64,000 bases of DNA from UBA8401 sp041665525 (lineage in GTDB: Bacteria; Bacteroidota; Ignavibacteria; UBA10030; UBA8401), in the NCBI GenBank assembly GCA_041665525.1, contig JBAYIS010000006.1, positions 1 to 64,000 of the forward strand, given 5' to 3'. How positions within the stretch are numbered: the first letter of the stretch is position 1; every line of letters starts with the position of its first letter. The translations under genes were made by a program, and so were the position numbers. The notes below the pieces were generated by a model. The model was not told the origin of the DNA, did no database searches, and saw only the letters and a program-made list of their open reading frames with translations. This document shows positions 15,984 to 25,263 of the stretch, piece after piece.

Positions 15984-17237
15984 ATGCTTCGTTGCACACT
16001 GCTTCTTTTGATAGTAGTTTCCACTGCATTCTCGCAGGATTGGAAACATTTTACCACATTGAATTCCAACCTTCCGTCTGACCTGGTGTACGCATTGGAA
16101 ATAGCACCGGATGGAACTGTTTGGTGCGGGACCGGCAGCGGATTGGCGTATCTGAAAGGGAGCAGCTGGACAACGTTCGACACCTCCAATTCTCCTCTTC
16201 CGGATCCGTATATCACCGCTCTGGCAATTGATTCTTCCAATACACTCTGGATCGGCACCGGTTATGCCGGTGTTGCACGATTATCAAACGGTGCATGGAC
16301 TCTCTATGACAGTGCACATTCCGGGCTTCCGAGTAATACCATTTTCGATATCGCCATCGGACCAGATCACACTCCATGGTTTGCCACCGATGACGGCGTC
16401 GTGAACCTGAAGGAGGGAACCTGGAAGAATCTGAAACACAATATGATTGAACCGCAAAGCCGTTCCGTTGCCTTCGACCGTAATGGAGTGTTGTGGATGG
16501 GAACATACGCACCGACAGATTTCCGGGGATATGTAGAATACATGAAGGGAGATTCATTCTCCCACACGATCCTTTCGAAACTGGATATCATCTCCACCCA
16601 TGCGACAACAATGCTGGCAATGGATGAGTCCACCATGTTCGTGGGAACCGGCAACGGACTTGCGCGTGTGGTGAACGGTGTCTGGACCATCTTCCACTCA
16701 CAGGATTCGCCGCTGCCCGCAAACGGCATAGCCTCACTGGCACTCATTAGTGATACGATGATTGTTGGGACTGCATCGGGTGTGGTAGAGATTACAGAGG
16801 GATCGTGGAATGTTCTCCATCCCACTGTCGGAGGATTACCTGCGGATGTTATTACCGACATTGCATTGGACAAATACGGCAACCGCTGGTTCGCAACGAT
16901 GAGCTCCGGCATCGCATGTTATAAAATGGGGGGAATCGTAACACACATTCAAAATAAAAACGCAGTACCTTCACCATTTGAACTGCGTCAGAATTATCCG
17001 AATCCTTTCAATCCATCGACGACCATCGCGTTTACGCTGCCGGCAGCCGGGAAAGCGACGCTGAAAGTCTATACTCTATTCGGCCAGGAAGCGGCGATTT
17101 TGTTTGATGGAATGGCGGAAGCAGGAGTGACCTATCAACAGATATTCAACGCATCGAACCTTGCCAGCGGCGTGTATTGTGCGAGGCTCACCAGCAGGGA
17201 TAATGTGCAGACAAAAAAGATGATTCTGATGAAATAG
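15984..17237 (+). CDS. T9SS-exported beta-propeller protein
   Basis: A 417-residue secreted protein. I start it at ATG 15984 rather than at the earlier in-frame 15873 because a clean signal peptide then begins at once (LRCTLLLLIVVSTAFSQ). The mature part has two-component-regulator-propeller-like repeats, each with a turn such as GTVWCGTGSGLAYL, NTLWIGTGYAGVARL and GVLWMGTYAP, forming a beta-propeller of about seven blades. Residues ~335-417 are a T9SS sorting domain (LRQNYPNPFNPSTTIAF ... GVYCARL ... KKMILMK). Being exported, it is not itself a regulator; a ligand-binding or adhesion role is likely. It reads away from the divergent T9SS gene. Confidence 0.85.
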   Translation: MLRCTLLLLIVVSTAFSQDWKHFTTLNSNLPSDLVYALEIAPDGTVWCGTGSGLAYLKGSSWTTFDTSNSPLPDPYITALAIDSSNTLWIGTGYAGVARLSNGAWTLYDSAHSGLPSNTIFDIAIGPDHTPWFATDDGVVNLKEGTWKNLKHNMIEPQSRSVAFDRNGVLWMGTYAPTDFRGYVEYMKGDSFSHTILSKLDIISTHATTMLAMDESTMFVGTGNGLARVVNGVWTIFHSQDSPLPANGIASLALISDTMIVGTASGVVEITEGSWNVLHPTVGGLPADVITDIALDKYGNRWFATMSSGIACYKMGGIVTHIQNKNAVPSPFELRQNYPNPFNPSTTIAFTLPAAGKATLKVYTLFGQEAAILFDGMAEAGVTYQQIFNASNLASGVYCARLTSRDNVQTKKMILMK

Positions 17238-18220
17238 GTACGCTTTCCCAATTCCTTTAAAAAATATTCTGCATCTTTTCCGCATGCTTCTCGTGGGAAT
17301 CTCGACATTAAAAAACAAACTATTCATCCTGAGCGAGTCGAAGGAGGTCATTCCTGTCCCAAAGTCCCTAAGGGCCAGGTGACCATTTCGTGGCATGCAT
17401 CTAGAACAGGTCTCAAAAACCCAAAATTTTCATTGCCCCCAGGTGGTCACTTTGGCGAAGCCATCCCTTCGGGACGTGACGAGGCGTTTTTTGCCGACGC
17501 AATCTGTGTAGGGGGGTAAAAAAAAAGTTACGCACCTACCGCACCGATCGCTTCGTCACCCTATCAATGAATATGCGGGGGTTCCTCGCGATGACGCTAA
17601 AAAGTATTTTTGAGATACGCTCTAGTAAAAACCTGAACATAAAAACAGACTTTTCATCCTGAGCGAGTCGAAGGAGGTCATTTTCACAAAAAAGACTTTC
17701 GTCATTCCCGCACGCAAAAAGTCTATATCATTTCCGCAAACAAAAAACCACGTCATTCCCGCATGTTCTGGCGGGAATCTTTCCCAAGAAGCATAGCAGC
17801 ATGACAGGGCGAACACGTTCTGAGAAAGTAACCTTTTCAAAAATACCAAATTCTTGGTATTGACAACCTGCTCCATTTAACCGTACGCTATACATAGTTC
17901 GTCAGTCAAATTTTAATCTCTATTGAGTAAATACCCCTCCGCTAGCGGAGTCATTCCTGCGAAAGCCGGAATCCACAAAATGGATGCCTGTCCCTAGGGG
18001 ATCCCTTTGGGACTTACGCAAGCATGACAAGATACTTCGCGGCGTGTCGTGAGGATATTTATTTGTTGTAGAATGAAAATGCTTAAAGTATAGAGCAGCA
18101 ATAGGAAGTTCTGATTGCTCTTTCGTTTGAAATATGCACGTATTTAGATTACATTAAGGGGAATTGGATCCGCAGGGATGGCGAGATATCGTTGAACTGC
18201 GGATTTTTTGTATTAAAATA
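17238..18220. other. long repeat-rich intergenic region
   Basis: Nearly 1 kb with no credible gene. It carries two exact copies of a 30-bp sequence (17323-17352 and 17653-17682, containing CCTGAGCGAGTCGAAGG), a MITE-like element between them (17401-17625), and several degenerate palindromes with CATTCCCGCA / GCGGGAATC cores (17700-17790, 17950-18010). Frames in the track here are built from these repeats. The right end should hold the promoter of the restriction-modification gene. Confidence 0.6.
17401..17625. mobile_element. MITE-like element, copy A
   Basis: The ends are imperfect inverted repeats: CTAGAACAGGTCTCAAAAA at the left (17401-17419) and, reading inward from the right, CTAGAGCGTATCTCAAAAA (complement of 17607-17625), identical at 15 of 19 positions. 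Both ends carry CTAG, the target size and sequence used by some IS5-family transposases, so CTAG may be a duplicated target. There is no transposase inside. The same left and right ends recur at 47190-47338. The interior is a degraded palindromic repeat. Confidence 0.6.
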
Positions 18221-21200
18221 ATGTTTATGGAACAATCATTTAAAATAGTTCAACAGCTTGTCGCGAATTTCAAAGCAAATGAAGCTGCGTATCTTGCACT
18301 CAATTATTCTGAATCGCAGGTGCGACAGGATTTTATCGATAAATTCTTCACTGCGCTTGGCTGGGATGTAACACATACAAAACAACTTAATCCCTATGAA
18401 CAGGATGTAAAAATCGAAAATAGAGTGACGATGCCGGGCACACAGAGGCGTGCCGATTATGCATTTTCCATTGCCCCTAATTTCGATCAGGTAAAGTTCT
18501 TTGTGGAAGCAAAGAAACCCTCCAGAAGCCTGGCAAATGCCGATGATTATTTTCAGACGATCCGTTATGCCTGGAATACGAAAATACCGATTGCCGTGCT
18601 GACCGATTTTGAAGAGTTCCATATTCTTGACTGCCGCTATAAACCGAATATTAAAACTGCACTCGAACGCAAAATCGGTGAATACCGGTATGACGATTAT
18701 GCAAACGAGGAAACATTCGCAAAAATATTTCATCTCTTTGGCCGAGAAGCTGTCGCTGCCGGTTCGCTTGAGAAATACGCAGCCGGACTTCCCAAAAAAG
18801 GGACAAAGCAGGTAGGGGGCGTTCAGCCCGTAGATGATGCGTTCTTAGAAGAACTGGACGGGTACCGTGAAATTCTTGCCAAAGCATTTAAGAAAACAAA
18901 TGAATCACTACAAGGTGACGAACTGACCGAAGCGGTTCAACGGACTATTGACCGACTCGTCTTCATCCGTTTTCTGGAAGACAAAGGAATTGAAGATAAA
19001 CAGATCATCTCCATCTCGGATCCGAAAACGGCATGGAAATCATTTGTTACTCTCTGCAAACGGTTCGAACCGAAATACAATGGACTCGTCTTTAAATCCC
19101 ATCGCATATTGGATAGCGGAGAATTTCACGCACCGGATGGAGCCGCTGTTGCCGCTATTTTTCAAAAGATCTCCGATCCATCCTCTCCGTACGATTTTAA
19201 CCAGATCCCGATTTCTATTTTAGGGAGTATCTACGAACGTTTCCTTGGCAAAGTAGTGCATGCCACCGAAAAACGTGTGAAGGTAGAAGAAAAACCGGAA
19301 GTTCGAAAAGCAGGGGGAGTGTACTATACTCCGGAATATATTGTACGGTATATCGTAAAAGAAACAGTTGGGAAGCTGATTGAGGGAAAAACACCGGAAC
19401 AGATTGCACCGATGGCGTTTGCGGATATTGCATGCGGATCGGGATCATTTCTTATTGAAGTGTATGCACAAGTTCTGGATTACCATCTTCAGTATTACAT
19501 GAATCATCCCGAGTCTGTTGGGAAAGATGTTCTTTTTGAGCGGGATGGAAAGAAATACCTGACGCTGAAGAAAAAGAAGGAGATTCTAACGAATAACGTG
19601 TACGGGGTGGATATTGACTTTCAGGCGACCGAAGTGACACAGTTGTCCCTTTATTTGAAGATGCTCGAAAATGCCACGATGAACGATGCGCATCAGTTTG
19701 GCCTGTTCAAAGAAACAATTCTTCCTGATTTGAGGCAAAATATTATTTGCGGGAATTCTTTAATCGGTAGAGATATTTTAGAAGGGGAACTCTTCTCAAC
19801 CATTGATGAATCTAAATTGAGACCGATGAACTTCGAGGATGCATTTCCGAAGACTATGAAACGTGGTGGGTTTGATGCGGTAGTGGGGAATCCCCCATAT
19901 GTGAGAAGTATTAATTTGAAATTAAGCAACCACGTTGCTTGGGATTATTATCATAACAGATTTAGAAGTGCTCAGGACAAGGAATGGGATATTTATCTCA
20001 TTTTTGTTGAAAAAGGATTAGATGTTTTATCTAAAATTGGATTACTTGGGTTTATTTTGCCTAACAAGTTTTTTAATTCACAAGTTGGAGAAAATTTAAG
20101 AAACATCATTGCTTCGGGAAAACATCTTAAAAAAGTAGTTGATTTTACTGCATTTCAAATATTTCCTTCGGTTACTACTTATACAAATCTTTTTTTCTTA
20201 TCTAAAATAAGTGAGAATACATCAAAAATTTATAAATACATTGGTTCTATTAGTTCAACAATAAATAAATGTGAATTACCTGAAGAAAATAAGTCTGTTT
20301 GGAAAGAAATCAATTTTCCTAACGATAAATTAAATGACGGACCTTGGCTATTTTCAACGGGGGATAATACACTCTTTGATAAATTAAGAAAGCACACTCC
20401 GCTTAATAAATTGGCAGATGTATTTCAAGGCACTGGAACAAGGGCTGATAAAATATTTGTAGTAGAAATATTGAATAGAAATGATAATCATTTAAAAATA
20501 CGTTCTCTTGATTCATCAAATGAAGCAATAATTGAAGCAGAATATATTAAACCAGTTATGCGTGGTCGTGGTATTAAGAGATATGGATTAACCGAAACCA
20601 ATTTGGGCATTATTGTTCCGTATGAAAAAATAGAAAATAAATATTCTCTTTTAAGTGAAGACAAATTAAGAAAGAATGCGCCAAGACTATATCATTATTT
20701 ATTTGACAATAAGGGTTTGTTGAATCAAAGAGAGAAAGGGCGATTTAAGAATATAGGTTGGTTCCGCTATGGTAGACCGCAGAATATGGAAAAACTTGAT
20801 AACATAGAAAAACTCGTTTTCCCCGATGTTGCTATACGAGGTGAATTTTACCTTGATGACAAAAGTCGATGGTTAATAGATACAGCTTATGCAATAACAA
20901 TAAAACCAAGCGAAAAAATGAACCTGAAATATTTTCAAGCCATCCTAAATTCACCTCTACTTACTTATTTCCTAAAGGAAACAGGAACATCGTTGCGTGG
21001 TGGATATTTTAGAATTAAGACAGCATATATTAATCCCTTTCCAATCCCTTCTATAGATATTAGCGGTTCTTCCGATAAAGCACGTCACGACAATATTGTA
21101 AACCTTGTTAATCAAATGCTTGAAACAAAACAAAAACTCTCCACATCCAAAACCGACGGAGAAGTCAATCGTCTTGAACAGCATTGCGAGTCCTTAGATC

Positions 21201-21280
21201 GTAAAATCGACGAAGCGGTATATGAGTTATATGGATTGACGGAAGAAGAGATAAAGATTGTCGAAGACTCGACTCGTTGA
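18221..21280 (+). CDS. Type IIG restriction-modification enzyme
   Basis: A 1019-residue enzyme combining nuclease, adenine methyltransferase and target recognition. The track extends to a TTG at 18164, but ATG 18221 (or 18227) fits the family start. The N-terminal PD-(D/E)XK nuclease has RRADYAFSI near residue 77 and KFFVEAKKP near 93. SAM-binding motif I is DIACGSGSF near 403, and the catalytic motif IV NPPY is near 556, as in gamma-class N6-adenine methyltransferases. The C-terminal ~450 residues form a TaqI/Eco57I-like specificity domain and a final helical tail. Such enzymes methylate host sites and cut unmodified DNA. The DNA coding the specificity part (about 19,900-21,060) is clearly more A+T-rich than both flanks. 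No separate methyltransferase or subunit lies nearby, as expected for a single-polypeptide system. Confidence 0.88.
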   Translation: MFMEQSFKIVQQLVANFKANEAAYLALNYSESQVRQDFIDKFFTALGWDVTHTKQLNPYEQDVKIENRVTMPGTQRRADYAFSIAPNFDQVKFFVEAKKPSRSLANADDYFQTIRYAWNTKIPIAVLTDFEEFHILDCRYKPNIKTALERKIGEYRYDDYANEETFAKIFHLFGREAVAAGSLEKYAAGLPKKGTKQVGGVQPVDDAFLEELDGYREILAKAFKKTNESLQGDELTEAVQRTIDRLVFIRFLEDKGIEDKQIISISDPKTAWKSFVTLCKRFEPKYNGLVFKSHRILDSGEFHAPDGAAVAAIFQKISDPSSPYDFNQIPISILGSIYERFLGKVVHATEKRVKVEEKPEVRKAGGVYYTPEYIVRYIVKETVGKLIEGKTPEQIAPMAFADIACGSGSFLIEVYAQVLDYHLQYYMNHPESVGKDVLFERDGKKYLTLKKKKEILTNNVYGVDIDFQATEVTQLSLYLKMLENATMNDAHQFGLFKETILPDLRQNIICGNSLIGRDILEGELFSTIDESKLRPMNFEDAFPKTMKRGGFDAVVGNPPYVRSINLKLSNHVAWDYYHNRFRSAQDKEWDIYLIFVEKGLDVLSKIGLLGFILPNKFFNSQVGENLRNIIASGKHLKKVVDFTAFQIFPSVTTYTNLFFLSKISENTSKIYKYIGSISSTINKCELPEENKSVWKEINFPNDKLNDGPWLFSTGDNTLFDKLRKHTPLNKLADVFQGTGTRADKIFVVEILNRNDNHLKIRSLDSSNEAIIEAEYIKPVMRGRGIKRYGLTETNLGIIVPYEKIENKYSLLSEDKLRKNAPRLYHYLFDNKGLLNQREKGRFKNIGWFRYGRPQNMEKLDNIEKLVFPDVAIRGEFYLDDKSRWLIDTAYAITIKPSEKMNLKYFQAILNSPLLTYFLKETGTSLRGGYFRIKTAYINPFPIPSIDISGSSDKARHDNIVNLVNQMLETKQKLSTSKTDGEVNRLEQHCESLDRKIDEAVYELYGLTEEEIKIVEDSTR

Positions 21281-21400
21281 GGGGGGTGAAAAAGAAACGG
21301 CTCCAAGATTTCTCCCGAAGCCGTCGGACCAATGTTCCTCATATTGGTGCTGATATTCGATATAAAAATAACTGTATTTAATCATTAAGCAAATGAGAAA

Positions 21401-21670
21401 ATGAGCGAAAGAGTAATTGCCTATATCGATGGGTTCAATTTCTATTTTGGCCTAAAAGCTGCAAAATACAAACGGTATTTTTGGTTGGATTTGCAGCATC
21501 TTATGCAAAGTATCCTTAAGCCATTTTGGTCTCAACGAATTTGCCCTGAATGCCTGCATGAGTTTAATGGAAATGGCTGGGATGGGATAGATGCACACTG
21601 GAGAGCGAAACATGAGAAGGTGATGCCGTATGAACAGTTCTGGGGAAATTTGTGTGAGAATCATAGGTGA
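21401..21670 (+). pseudogene. NYN-domain gene remnant joined to a zinc-finger-like tail
   Basis: The first ~45 residues match the start of NYN (PIN-like ribonuclease) proteins: IAYIDGFNFYFGL, with the first catalytic Asp, and a following helix ending at LKPF. NYN proteins then need about 150 more residues containing further acidic catalytic positions. Here the frame jumps directly to a C-terminal segment with CPEC and WDGIDAHWRAKHEKVMPY, a zinc-ribbon-like motif of another protein family, and stops at residue 89. The catalytic core is missing, so the product would not be an active nuclease. This looks like an internal deletion that fused two genes. Confidence 0.6.
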
Positions 21671-21726
21671 ACTAGGACGAGGGAAGAAAAATTTAAAGTT
21701 AAAAATGAAGGTGGGAGCGGAAAAGT

Positions 21727-22086
21727 ATGGTGTATGGAACAGCGGAAGCGGTGGAGCGATTCAACCTGGCATTCAATGCGCAGGATATCGATGCGGTGAT
21801 GGAGGCGATGACCGCGGACTGTTGCTTTGAGAGCACTGCTCCGGCGCCGGATGGTGTGCGGTACAGCGGTGCGGAACAAGTCCGGGCCTATTGGCTGAAG
21901 TTCTTTGCCGCCAATCCGGGTGCGCGGTTCGAAACGGAGGAAATGATCGTTGCAGGGGAGCGCTGTATCGTCCGATGGGTTTATCGCAAGAATAAGCAGG
22001 GATTGCCGTGGCATTTGCGCGGGGTGGATCTGTTCCGCATTCGGGACGGGAAGGTGTCGGAGAAGCTCTCGTATGTAAAGGGATGA
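21727..22086 (+). CDS. SnoaL-like (NTF2-fold) protein
   Basis: A 119-residue protein of the SnoaL/NTF2 cone fold: the N-terminal helices VERFNLAFNAQDIDAVMEAM precede beta strands with CCFESTAP and RYSGAEQVRAYWLKFF, and the end is GVDLFRIRDGKVSEKLSYVKG. These small pocket proteins bind or isomerise hydrophobic ligands; which ligand cannot be told. No signal peptide. The DNA is more G+C-rich than the neighbours on both sides, suggesting separate origin. It lies between the NYN remnant and the toxin pair with no shared reading. Confidence 0.75.
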   Translation: MVYGTAEAVERFNLAFNAQDIDAVMEAMTADCCFESTAPAPDGVRYSGAEQVRAYWLKFFAANPGARFETEEMIVAGERCIVRWVYRKNKQGLPWHLRGVDLFRIRDGKVSEKLSYVKG

Positions 22087-22137
22087 ATGATAAAAGATTT
22101 AACGCATTCTATACTGATACAAAAATCCTAATAATCG

Positions 22138-23157
22138 ATGACTAAAGACTTAACAACGTCAGAAATAGACCGTCAAAACATTCTGAACAATCCCTTTGCA
22201 ATTGAAGAGATCCGATCTGCAACTGGCTTATCCGGGATAGTTTTCGAAGGGGAGATCCGGTTTTTGAAAGACCAGCTTGCCCAGTTCTTTGAGGTTGAAC
22301 CAAGAACATTAGATAGATATATCGAAAAAAACCACAAAGAGCTGGAAACGAACGGATATGAAGTGTTGCGTGGTAACCGATTGAAAGAATTTAAGTTAGT
22401 CCTAAAAACAGGGGATGTTCACGACATGAATGTCGTTAACAAAACTCCTCAACTGGGGGTATTTAACTTCCGCTCTTTCCTAGACTTAGCGATGATTTTG
22501 GTGGAAAGTGAGCGGGCAAAAGTCCTTCGCGGCGTAATTCTAGATATTGTCATCGATATTGTCAATAAAAAAACCGGCGGAGGTACCAAATATATCAACC
22601 AACGGGATGAAGATTTTGTAGTGAATTACCTTCGGGGGGAGGATTATCGCAAAGAGTTTACTGATGCATTACGTGATTGTGTTGATATGGGGACGGTAAA
22701 ATACCCCATCTATACCGATAAGATTTATAAAAGCATCTTTAAGGAAAATGCGCAGGAATACCGGCAAATCCTGAAGCTGCATGCGAAAGAGAATGTCCGG
22801 GAGACGATGTATGCCGAAGTATTATTGCTGATCTCCGGGTTCGAGGCAGGTTTTGCGGAAGTCCTGAGGAAAGAATTTGAAACACAGGGACGAAAATTAT
22901 CCCCATATGAAGTGGATACCCTTTTTGCCTCATTTGAGGCGCAACGGTCTTGGCATCCACATATCCAGGATGCGCGCACGAAGATGGCAAGCCGAGATCT
23001 CGGTTTTAGAGAAGCACTTCATATTCGGTTGAAGGAGTATGTGACTGCGATACCTCCTGCCGATTTCGAGCGATTCCTGGGAGAGAAAAGCAAAGATCTG
23101 GCAGAGCGGCTTGAAGAAATGTCCGATGTATTCAAACGTTTGAAAGAACGTCAGTGA
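22138..23157 (+). CDS. DNA-binding-like protein coupled to a Doc toxin
   Basis: A 339-residue cytoplasmic protein. Residues ~35-75 (FEGEIRFLKDQLAQFFEVEP, then RTLDRYIEKNH) look like a RhuM/KilA-N-type helix-turn-helix, and a later helical part contains NYLRGEDYRKEFTDALRDC. I do not recognise a full family name. Its stop overlaps the start of the downstream Doc-like gene by four bases (GTGA), so the two are co-translated. In toxin-antitoxin modules the upstream protein is usually the antitoxin and autoregulator, but Phd antitoxins are far shorter than this, so it would be an atypical partner. Confidence 0.65.
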   Translation: MTKDLTTSEIDRQNILNNPFAIEEIRSATGLSGIVFEGEIRFLKDQLAQFFEVEPRTLDRYIEKNHKELETNGYEVLRGNRLKEFKLVLKTGDVHDMNVVNKTPQLGVFNFRSFLDLAMILVESERAKVLRGVILDIVIDIVNKKTGGGTKYINQRDEDFVVNYLRGEDYRKEFTDALRDCVDMGTVKYPIYTDKIYKSIFKENAQEYRQILKLHAKENVRETMYAEVLLLISGFEAGFAEVLRKEFETQGRKLSPYEVDTLFASFEAQRSWHPHIQDARTKMASRDLGFREALHIRLKEYVTAIPPADFERFLGEKSKDLAERLEEMSDVFKRLKERQ

Positions 23158-23600
23158 AACTGAATTACATCACTATCGATCAAGCGATTGAGATACACAA
23201 ACTCACGGTGAGGGTCAGTGGCGGCGGTGCAGACGGCGTGCTCCATCCTGAGCTGCTGGTGAGTGCATTGGCTCACATCCAGAATGACGATTATTATCCA
23301 CTGTTTGAAGATAAGTTGACCCACCTTGTTTTTGCTACCAACAAGTTCCATTGTTTTCAGGATGGGAATAAACGGATCTCTCTTTCACTGGGAGCGCAGT
23401 TCTTGTTGCTCAATGGGTATATGTTTGCAGCTACCAGATTCCTGCAAGAGATGGAGAATATCAGTTATCATGTAGCAGCCGGGTGTATCGACAAGAACTT
23501 TCTTAAGGAGATCATATCGTCCATTATTTACGAATCAGAATTTTCAGAAGAACTAAAGTTGAAAATATATAATGCAATTAAAGAGGATGAGATTAAATAA
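23154..23600 (+). CDS. Fic/Doc family death-on-curing toxin
   Basis: A 148-residue protein with the Doc motif near residues 63-72, FHCFQDGNKRISL, the family's HxFxDGNKR core. The invariant His, Asp-Gly-Asn and Arg are present, so it could be active. Doc enzymes phosphorylate elongation factor Tu and stall translation, while other Fic proteins transfer AMP. The start is GTG 23154, inside the final bases of the upstream gene. No autoinhibitory helix motif is visible near the termini, so neutralisation probably comes from a partner, perhaps the 339-residue protein. Confidence 0.85.
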   Translation: MKLNYITIDQAIEIHKLTVRVSGGGADGVLHPELLVSALAHIQNDDYYPLFEDKLTHLVFATNKFHCFQDGNKRISLSLGAQFLLLNGYMFAATRFLQEMENISYHVAAGCIDKNFLKEIISSIIYESEFSEELKLKIYNAIKEDEIK

Positions 23601-23903
23601 AGAATTGATTTGTTGCATAGTTTCCAAAACTCTGTTTGGAATAGGAAGCAATATAAATAATTTATAAAAAACTGTTTTAATCGGTTTCTTGTAACGCATT
23701 ATCACATTTCCTTAAAAAATAGAATTCCTCACCAGTATCAGACAAAAAAGTATTTAATCCCTCCAAAACTCTTTCACCAACGTTTCTTTCCCGCCATTCT
23801 TCCAATTGTTTCTCGTAACAGTTTTAAGTACGTTGACGGCAGTGATAAACAGTAGTACTGCTTAGATCACTCCTGTCATTGTACGATGTGCGAGGTAATC
23901 GTC
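23601..23903. other. intergenic region before the universal stress gene
   Basis: About 300 A+T-rich bases with no credible gene. TTCCAAA (23622-23628) and TTTGGAA (23635-23641) form a short hairpin just after the Doc gene, possibly a weak terminator or transcript end. The promoter of the stress-protein gene should be in the right part. Confidence 0.35.
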
Positions 23904-24830
23904 ATGTATAAAATCCGGAACATCCTTTGTCCCACTGATTTCTCCGAAGCTTCGATCGCCGCTATCCGTTATTCGCTAATCTATTTTACACACTATAAAG
24001 CAACGCTCACCTTACTGTTTGTGGATGAATATGAACAGACGCCGTACGGCGCGTTCGGCTGCAGAACTACGGTGCAGCAAAAACATCGCGAGCAGAGTCA
24101 GGCATTCGCCGAAGAACAATTCCGAAAGATCATTGCGCATCTTGCAATTGATAAGGACAGGGTAAAAACGGTGGTGCGGTTCGGTGCGGCGTATAAAGAG
24201 ATCGTCCTGGAAGCGGAGAAAGGGGAGTACTCCGCAGTGTTTATCTCCGTTCTTGGCATCGGTAATTCAACTCCTCATTTAATCGGTCGGACGGCGGAGC
24301 GGGTGGTGCGGCTCTGCCGGGTGCCGGTGGTAACGCTCCGTCCGGAGAGTGAGAACCTGCCCAATGCCGTCAAAACAATTCTTGTCCCGACCGATTTTTC
24401 GGAATACAGTAATTACTCCATCCCGTATGCCATTGCATTTGCCATTGCATTTCATGCGAAGCTGCTTCTGCTGCACATCACCGAACTGGCGGTGTCGGAT
24501 GAATACTTGTCCCGCCTGAAATTCCCGGATTTGCGCACGTATGATGAGCGCGCTTCATCTATTGCTGTGGAGCAATTCGTCACGCGCGATATTGAGCCGG
24601 ATAATTCCATCGTCACAGTGGCGGAGGACCGGAAAGTGGATCTCATCGTGATGGGGACCCACGGTGCGCGGGGAATGCGAAGGACGCAGATCGGAAATAC
24701 GACGGAAGAAGTGGTCCGCCGGGTGACGGTGCCGGTCCTTTCCATAACGCATCCGGTGCATAAGATGATCTTTCCGCGGCGGTTTAATGAACCGTTGGAG
24801 AAGCTGCCGAAGAAAGTGCCGCTAAAGTAG
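23904..24830 (+). CDS. tandem universal stress protein (UspA family)
   Basis: A 308-residue protein of two Usp domains in a row. I use ATG 23904, with GAGG 8 bases upstream, in place of the earlier in-frame 23886. Each domain begins with the typical strand and loop: ILCPTDFSEAS (residues ~5-15) and ILVPTDFSEYS (near 158-168). The second has the ATP-binding GTHGARGM near 251 and ends in VPVLSITHP. Usp proteins bind ATP or are dimeric stress modulators in the cytoplasm. The first domain shows no clear glycine-rich GxxGS loop, so only the second may bind nucleotide. Confidence 0.88.
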   Translation: MYKIRNILCPTDFSEASIAAIRYSLIYFTHYKATLTLLFVDEYEQTPYGAFGCRTTVQQKHREQSQAFAEEQFRKIIAHLAIDKDRVKTVVRFGAAYKEIVLEAEKGEYSAVFISVLGIGNSTPHLIGRTAERVVRLCRVPVVTLRPESENLPNAVKTILVPTDFSEYSNYSIPYAIAFAIAFHAKLLLLHITELAVSDEYLSRLKFPDLRTYDERASSIAVEQFVTRDIEPDNSIVTVAEDRKVDLIVMGTHGARGMRRTQIGNTTEEVVRRVTVPVLSITHPVHKMIFPRRFNEPLEKLPKKVPLK

Positions 24831-24978
24831 TTCCAGTAACTTCAAGACCCCGAACCAAGCCTGCCCTGATGAAGATCAGGGTTCGTGGTGACCCTTCGAC
24901 GCGTCCTGATAAAAAGCATCAGGACTTGCTCAGGGTGAACAATTTGCGGGATTCGAAATGACAGGAAAAAAATACTCT

Positions 24979-25089
24979 GTCATTTCGAGGAGCTATATAT
25001 TCTTTTAGTGAGGCGACGAGAAATCTCGCTTTTCGCTCTGAGATTTCTCATCCCGCAGAGTGAAAAAATATGGCGGGATTCGAATTGAC
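24979..25089. repeat. palindromic dispersed repeat, unit 1
   Basis: A 111-bp unit starting GTCATTTCGA and ending with a near-complement TCGAATTGAC. An inner GAGAAATCT / AGATTTCTC stem gives a nested hairpin. It is 111 bp long, like unit 2, with near-identical sequence. Confidence 0.6.
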
Positions 25090-25136
25090 AGGTAAAAAAT
25101 ACTCTGTCATTGAGAAGAGTGGCGCCAAAGACCATT

Positions 25137-25247
25137 GTCATTTCGAGGAGCTATATATTTTTTTAGTGAGGCGACGAGAAATCTCGCTTTTCGTTCTAAG
25201 ATTTCTCATCCCGCAGAGTGAAAAAATATGGCGGGATTCGAAATGAC
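25137..25247. repeat. palindromic dispersed repeat, unit 2
   Basis: The ends GTCATTTCGA (25137-25146) and TCGAAATGAC (25238-25247) are perfect inverted repeats; an inner GAGAAATCT / AGATTTCTC stem lies between. Same length as unit 1. Confidence 0.65.
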
Positions 25248-25263
25248 AGGAAAAAAATACTCT

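Noticed and set aside
17622..17876. 84-residue minus-strand frame in the repeat-rich gap
   Set aside because: It consists of the dispersed palindromic repeats and has no start signal.
18221..21280. BREX PglX or a Type I HsdM subunit
   Set aside because: The nuclease is fused in the N-terminus, the length fits Type IIG, and no BREX or Hsd partners are nearby.
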